Positions 6,214-9,404 of a stretch of DNA of 9,404 nucleotides are shown piece after piece; position 1 is the stretch's first letter; every line of letters starts with the position of its first letter. The notes below the pieces were generated by a model. The model ran no database searches, was not told the origin of the DNA, and was given only the letters and a program-made list of their open reading frames with translations. The DNA is from Bacteroidia bacterium. Its GTDB lineage: Bacteria > Bacteroidota > Bacteroidia > Flavobacteriales > Flavobacteriaceae. The DNA lies in the NCBI GenBank assembly GCA_030425715.1, contig JAUIAA010000057.1, forward strand, positions 1-9,404, given 5' to 3'. The translations under genes and the position numbers were made by a program.

Positions 6214-7242
6214 ATGACTCAGAAATTCAGTAAATTATTCATTTTTAGTTTTGCACTTGGCTTATTGTTTGTATCGTGTAGCGATAACGATAATGAACCT
6301 CAAAAACCAAAGGGAGATTACGATAACGGTATTTTAATTTTAAACGAAGGTAATTTTGGTCAACCCAATGCTTCGGTATCATTTACCAATACAAATGATT
6401 TTGAAGTAGAAAATGAAATTTTTCAAACCGTGAATAGTACCACTTTAGGCGATGTGGCTCAAAGCCTAGGTCTTTACCATGATTATGCTTTTATAGTATT
6501 AAACAACAGTAACAAGGTTGAAGTGGTTAACCGCTATACTTTTGAAAGCGTTGCTACTTTAACAGAAGGTATCAGTTTGCCAAGATATGTTGCTTTTGAA
6601 AATGATAAGGCCTATATATCTAATTCTGGTACAAGTACGGTGGCAGTTTATGATGCCAATACTTTTGCATTTAAAAGCACTATTGATTTAGGAAAAACTG
6701 TAAATCAAGTTATTGCTGAAGATGGCAAGGTGTATGTACAGAATGCAAGTTTTGGTACTGGTAAAGAAATTACGGTTATTGATGCCAACACAGACGAAGT
6801 GGTAAAAACCATAGATTTAGGCGAGAATTATAATGAATTGGCAGAAGGTGATGATATGATTTACGCTACTGCAGATTCTGGACTTATCAAAATTGATTTA
6901 AATAGCAATGAAGTGGCAGGTACAATTGCTTACGGTACAGATGTAGCTAAGGGCAATAAAATTGAGGTAGAAAATGGTATGATTTATTTTGTATCTGGAA
7001 AATCAATTTACGAAGTTATGCCAACCGCTACAGAAGTTATCAACCCTCCTTTAATAGAAGTATCTACCAGTGCAACTTGGGATGCTGGTTATGGTTTTGG
7101 AGTAGAAGATGGTTTGATTTACTATGCCATTGCTAACGGTTTTACAGCACCAAGTACCATATATGTTTACAATGAAGCTGGACAGAAAGTACAAGAAATT
7201 ACAGCAGGTATGGGAACTAACAGTTTTTATGAAAACGACTAA
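6214..7242 (+). CDS. btuG: BtuG-like surface beta-propeller lipoprotein (YncE/DUF5074-like)
   Basis: Probable surface corrinoid-capture lipoprotein that caps or partners the BtuB receptor, 342 residues. The signal peptide ends in a lipobox, LFVSC (Cys22), followed at once by SDNDNE (23-28), an acidic stretch resembling the surface-export signal of Bacteroidetes lipoproteins. The remainder consists of repeated four-strand blades of a propeller, visible as recurring AYIS/VYVQ/IYAT/IYFV/IYYA strands each followed by a VxVYDANT-like turn: SLPRYVAFENDKAYISN (121-137), STVAVYDANT (141-150), EITVIDANT (185-193), LIKIDLNSNEV (224-234) and LIYYAIANG (301-309). In Bacteroides thetaiotaomicron BtuG2 is a seven-bladed propeller that binds cobalamin extremely tightly and is encoded beside BtuB2. 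The same arrangement under a B12 riboswitch is the basis for this assignment. It lies three bases after btuB and shares its transcript. Without the context it would only be called a YncE-like propeller. Confidence 0.8.
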   Translation: MTQKFSKLFIFSFALGLLFVSCSDNDNEPQKPKGDYDNGILILNEGNFGQPNASVSFTNTNDFEVENEIFQTVNSTTLGDVAQSLGLYHDYAFIVLNNSNKVEVVNRYTFESVATLTEGISLPRYVAFENDKAYISNSGTSTVAVYDANTFAFKSTIDLGKTVNQVIAEDGKVYVQNASFGTGKEITVIDANTDEVVKTIDLGENYNELAEGDDMIYATADSGLIKIDLNSNEVAGTIAYGTDVAKGNKIEVENGMIYFVSGKSIYEVMPTATEVINPPLIEVSTSATWDAGYGFGVEDGLIYYAIANGFTAPSTIYVYNEAGQKVQEITAGMGTNSFYEND

Positions 7243-7318
7243 AACATTACTTTAAATAGAAAACGATATTAATATATTGTTTATCAAACACTTATCATTT
7301 GTAGCTTATATGCATGCG
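7243..7318. other. Intergenic stretch before terminator
   Basis: A very AT-rich stretch of 76 bases between the btuG stop and the terminator. I see no open frame of note, no convincing promoter and no repeat. It contains TATATGCATGCG near its end, but this is too short to interpret. Confidence 0.5.
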
Positions 7319-7354
7319 TGCCAATTGAAATTTATTTCAATTGGCATTTTTTTT
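7319..7354 (+). terminator. Rho-independent terminator of the btuB-btuG operon
   Basis: A perfect 13-bp inverted repeat, TGCCAATTGAAAT (7319-7331) and ATTTCAATTGGCA (7334-7346), separated by only two bases, is followed by eight consecutive T residues (7347-7354). In the RNA the inner pairs would open to give a normal loop. The orientation and position, 76 bases after the btuG stop, fit termination of the plus-strand transcript. On the minus strand the sequence following the hairpin has no T-run, so it is not a standard bidirectional terminator. The 3' arm overlaps the last codons of the convergent YihY-family gene. Confidence 0.9.
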
Positions 7355-8260
7355 GCTCCTTAATTTTATCAAACTAGTATTTAATTCAAAACCTAAAAGT
7401 AAAATAATAGAGTTTAACCAAATAAACAGCATAATAACCAAAACAGTACCAATAGACCCATAAAGTTGGTTGTATTGCGCAAACTTCTCTACATAGATTT
7501 TAAAAACCCAAAAATTTAGAAGAATGAGAATAGTAGTAAAAACGGTACCGGGAGAAAAAAACGTTATCGTTCTACCTTCCTTTGTTCCAAAATAATAAAG
7601 TACTGAAATAGATACTACTAGCATGATAAATATTACAATCATTTGGGCGCCACTAAGCCATAAAGAAGCATCATTTACAATTCCTTTTTCATTTAAATAG
7701 TTTAGCAATAGACCTAAAATAATAACCACTGTAACCGTGATTACTAAAAGTACTGCTAAGCCAAATGAAATTAACATAGATACAAAGTATTGGCGTATAA
7801 TTGTTCTGGTTTCAATATGGTGATAGGTATATTCAAATCCACTTAAAATAGCATTTACACCATTGGTCATTAAAAAAATAGAAAGAATAAAACCAAAAGA
7901 AAGCAAGCCTCCATATTTGTTTTTTGCAATATCATCAACCACTAACATTACATCTTTTGTTACGGTTTGTGATGGAAGGAAGTGAAAAATAAAATCTACC
8001 AAGTCTTCTTGAAATCCATCTATTGGTATATAAGGTATTAAAGTAAGTACAAAAAGTGCAAAGGGAAAAAGTGCAATAAAAAAACTAAACGCAATACTCC
8101 CAGCTCTTGCTGTAAGTGCCCCTTTAATAATACCTGTGATGTACATTTCAAGCAAATCATAAAGCGTCATTCCTACCAGCCCTGGAATTTTAATCTTTTC
8201 CAGAATTAATATCAACCAGTTTAAAATTGGTATTTTTTTGAGCTTTTCTTGGGTACTCAT
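7337..8260 (-). CDS. YihY/virulence factor BrkB family inner-membrane protein
   Basis: Integral inner-membrane protein of the YihY/UPF0761 (BrkB, formerly mis-called RNase BN) family, 307 residues. Hydrophobic segments lie at about 54-80, 117-138, 158-188, 203-224, 238-256 and 268-293, matching the six helices expected. The two family signatures are present: ARAGSIAFSFFIALFPF (51-67), and near the end YNQLYGSIGTVLVIMLFIWL (263-282) followed by a GFELN motif (290-294). The biochemical role of the family is not established. The ATG at 8258-8260 is three bases downstream of the kdsC stop, so it is probably the last gene of the DUF2520-kdsC operon. Its TGA stop at 7337-7339 and its last codons (ending KKNAN) are within the hairpin of the convergent btuBG terminator. 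Confidence 0.9.
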   Translation of the reverse strand: MSTQEKLKKIPILNWLILILEKIKIPGLVGMTLYDLLEMYITGIIKGALTARAGSIAFSFFIALFPFALFVLTLIPYIPIDGFQEDLVDFIFHFLPSQTVTKDVMLVVDDIAKNKYGGLLSFGFILSIFLMTNGVNAILSGFEYTYHHIETRTIIRQYFVSMLISFGLAVLLVITVTVVIILGLLLNYLNEKGIVNDASLWLSGAQMIVIFIMLVVSISVLYYFGTKEGRTITFFSPGTVFTTILILLNFWVFKIYVEKFAQYNQLYGSIGTVLVIMLFIWLNSIILLLGFELNTSLIKLRSKKNAN

Positions 8261-8263
8261 TGT

Positions 8264-8791
8264 TTAATCTACTTTAGCATCGAAAGAAGTATTCCATTTG
8301 TCTTGTACTTTTAGTACTTGTTCAATAACATCTCTAGCACAACCATTCCCTCCTTTTTTTTGCGAGATATAGGTAGCAATATTTTGAATTTCAGGTACTG
8401 CATCTTTTGGGCAAGTAGGTAAACCAACCATTTGCATTACCGGAAAATCGGGTATGTCATCGCCCATATACAATATATTTTCTAAATTTATATTGTAAAT
8501 ATCGATGTACTCTTCTAGCTGTTCTACTTTTTGATGTGCACCTAAATAGATGTCCGTAATACCCAATCCGCGCAAGCGAGATTTAACCGCTTCATTTGTA
8601 CCGCCAGAAATAATACAAACGCGATAACCCAAGTCAACAGCAGTTTTTAAAGCATAGCCATCTTTTATATTCATTTTTCTAACCAGCTCACCATTTGGAA
8701 AAATGGTTACCGATCCATCGGTTAGAACACCATCTACATCAAAAATAAAGGTGTCAATTTGGGGCATTATTTCTTTATAACTTTTATCCAT
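8264..8791 (-). CDS. kdsC: KdsC-type HAD phosphatase (KDO 8-phosphate phosphatase)
   Basis: Predicted cytoplasmic 3-deoxy-D-manno-octulosonate-8-phosphate phosphatase, releasing KDO and phosphate in the synthesis of the lipopolysaccharide inner core. At 175 residues it is a cap-less HAD enzyme of the usual KdsC size. Motifs: FDVDGVLTDG (17-26; nucleophile Asp18 and acid/base Asp20), motif II ISGG (61-64), motif III Lys88 and motif IV GDDIPD (110-115). The KKGGNGCARDVIE tail (145-157) is the conserved C-terminal segment that reaches into the neighbouring active site of the KdsC tetramer. The ATG at 8789-8791 overlaps the end of the DUF2520 gene by eight bases (ATGGATAA), suggesting translational coupling. 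A related HAD phosphatase specificity, for example a KDN- or NulO-type sugar acid phosphate, cannot be ruled out. Confidence 0.9.
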   Translation of the reverse strand: MDKSYKEIMPQIDTFIFDVDGVLTDGSVTIFPNGELVRKMNIKDGYALKTAVDLGYRVCIISGGTNEAVKSRLRGLGITDIYLGAHQKVEQLEEYIDIYNINLENILYMGDDIPDFPVMQMVGLPTCPKDAVPEIQNIATYISQKKGGNGCARDVIEQVLKVQDKWNTSFDAKVD

Positions 8792-9404
8792 TTTCTTCTT
8801 CTGATTGGTAAGTGTTTAAAATTGATTGTGTAACTAAGGTATATATTTCTTTAGAGATTCCTTCTAATTGTTCTATATGATTTTCAATTACTAGTGTATC
8901 TTTTCTTTTTGCAGGCCCAGTTTGCGCTTCAAAGGGAGGTATTTGACTAATTTTATTTGCGGATTCAATAATCAAAGGATGTAAAATTTCAAAATCGATA
9001 TGGTGGTCTTTGCAAATTTTACTGGCCAAATAATACATATGATTGCTAAAATTATTTGCGAAAACTGCTGCAATATGTAATTTGTTTCTTTGTTCACTAT
9101 TTACTGCATAGGTATAGTTGCTAATTTGTTTGGCAATATGCTCTAATAATTTATAATCTGCTTTATGCTCTGTTTCTAAAGCCAAAGGAATATTTTTAAA
9201 GTCAATTTCTTTGTGTAAACTAAAAGTTTGTAAAGGATAAAAAACACCCTTGTTTGCATTACATTCTAAGGTGTGTAAAGGCATGCTACCAGAGGTATGT
9301 ACCACCAATCCACTTTTAAATGTTAATTGTTTTGAAAGCTTAGCAATTGCTTGATCTGAAATGGCTATAAAGTAAACATCTGCTTTTTTTAATGTAGAAA
9401 TATC
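8784..9404 (-). CDS. Rossmann-like and DUF2520 domain protein (N-terminus cut by window edge)
   Basis: C-terminal 206 codons of a DUF2520-family protein; the frame is open to the right edge, so the true start lies outside. An internal TTG at 9306-9308 is not the start: upstream residues, beginning DISTLKKADVYFIAISDQA, clearly continue the Rossmann-like N-terminal fold and join LVVHTSGSMPLHTLE. The downstream part holds the DUF2520 helical domain, with GVFYPLQTFSL, then AAVFANNFSNHMYYLA and PPFEAQTGPAKRKD, the family's most conserved block. Family members resemble NADP-dependent oxidoreductases of the ProC/6-phosphogluconate dehydrogenase type, but no reaction is established. Its stop overlaps the kdsC start by eight bases. 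DUF2520-kdsC pairing is, as I recall, frequent in Bacteroidetes. Confidence 0.9.
   Translation of the reverse strand, partial: DISTLKKADVYFIAISDQAIAKLSKQLTFKSGLVVHTSGSMPLHTLECNANKGVFYPLQTFSLHKEIDFKNIPLALETEHKADYKLLEHIAKQISNYTYAVNSEQRNKLHIAAVFANNFSNHMYYLASKICKDHHIDFEILHPLIIESANKISQIPPFEAQTGPAKRKDTLVIENHIEQLEGISKEIYTLVTQSILNTYQSEEENG

Noticed and set aside
7319..7346. Bidirectional terminator serving the YihY gene as well
   Set aside because: On the minus strand the hairpin is preceded by A residues but not followed by a T-run, and it overlaps the coding end, so only the plus-strand role is supported.
9306..9308. TTG as the start of the DUF2520 gene
   Set aside because: The frame stays open to the window edge and upstream residues match the family's Rossmann-like region, so the gene is partial and starts outside.
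1..9404. CRISPR array, insertion sequence, phage or defence genes
   Set aside because: No regularly spaced repeats, transposase or integrase motifs, terminal inverted repeats, tRNA genes or defence-related domains were seen on either strand.

Overview
The window looks like chromosomal DNA from a Bacteroidetes bacterium, most likely a member of the Flavobacteriaceae. The evidence is the strongly AT-rich sequence, the absence of Shine-Dalgarno sequences before most starts, promoter-like TAnnTTTG boxes, several lipoproteins with LxxC lipoboxes, and protein families typical of that group (BtuG-like propeller lipoprotein, DUF2520 protein next to a KdsC phosphatase). The genus cannot be told from what is here.

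The central part, about 1033 to 7354, is a vitamin B12 (corrinoid) uptake locus built around a divergent intergenic region. On the plus strand a cobalamin riboswitch (4170-4332, B12 box at 4313-4328) precedes a BtuB-like TonB-dependent outer-membrane receptor (4357-6210). Three bases later comes a BtuG-like beta-propeller lipoprotein (6214-7242), and a strong intrinsic terminator closes the unit at 7319-7354. On the minus strand, starting from the same intergenic region, are a BtuF-like periplasmic binding lipoprotein (2895-4058), a FecCD/BtuC permease (1821-2852) and a BtuD-like ATPase (1033-1821), the last two coupled by a TAATG stop/start overlap. Together these form a full route: surface capture (BtuG), TonB-driven passage through the outer membrane (BtuB), periplasmic capture (BtuF) and ATP-driven import (BtuCD). 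Only the outer-membrane half has a visible riboswitch.

Left of this, also on the minus strand and 52 bases after btuD, is an M28-family zinc peptidase lipoprotein (1-980) whose C-terminus is cut by the window edge.

Right of the terminator is a separate minus-strand housekeeping cluster: a DUF2520 protein (entering from the window edge, 8784-9404), a KdsC-type HAD phosphatase of KDO synthesis (8264-8791), and a YihY/BrkB-family membrane protein (7337-8260). They overlap or nearly touch and are probably one operon. The last codons of the YihY gene lie inside the terminator hairpin of the convergent btuBG operon.

No insertion sequences, tRNA or rRNA genes, CRISPR arrays or phage genes were seen. 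The parts most worth a second look are the riboswitch's expression platform, where a hairpin encloses the receptor start codon, and the BtuG-like protein with an acidic putative surface-export signal.
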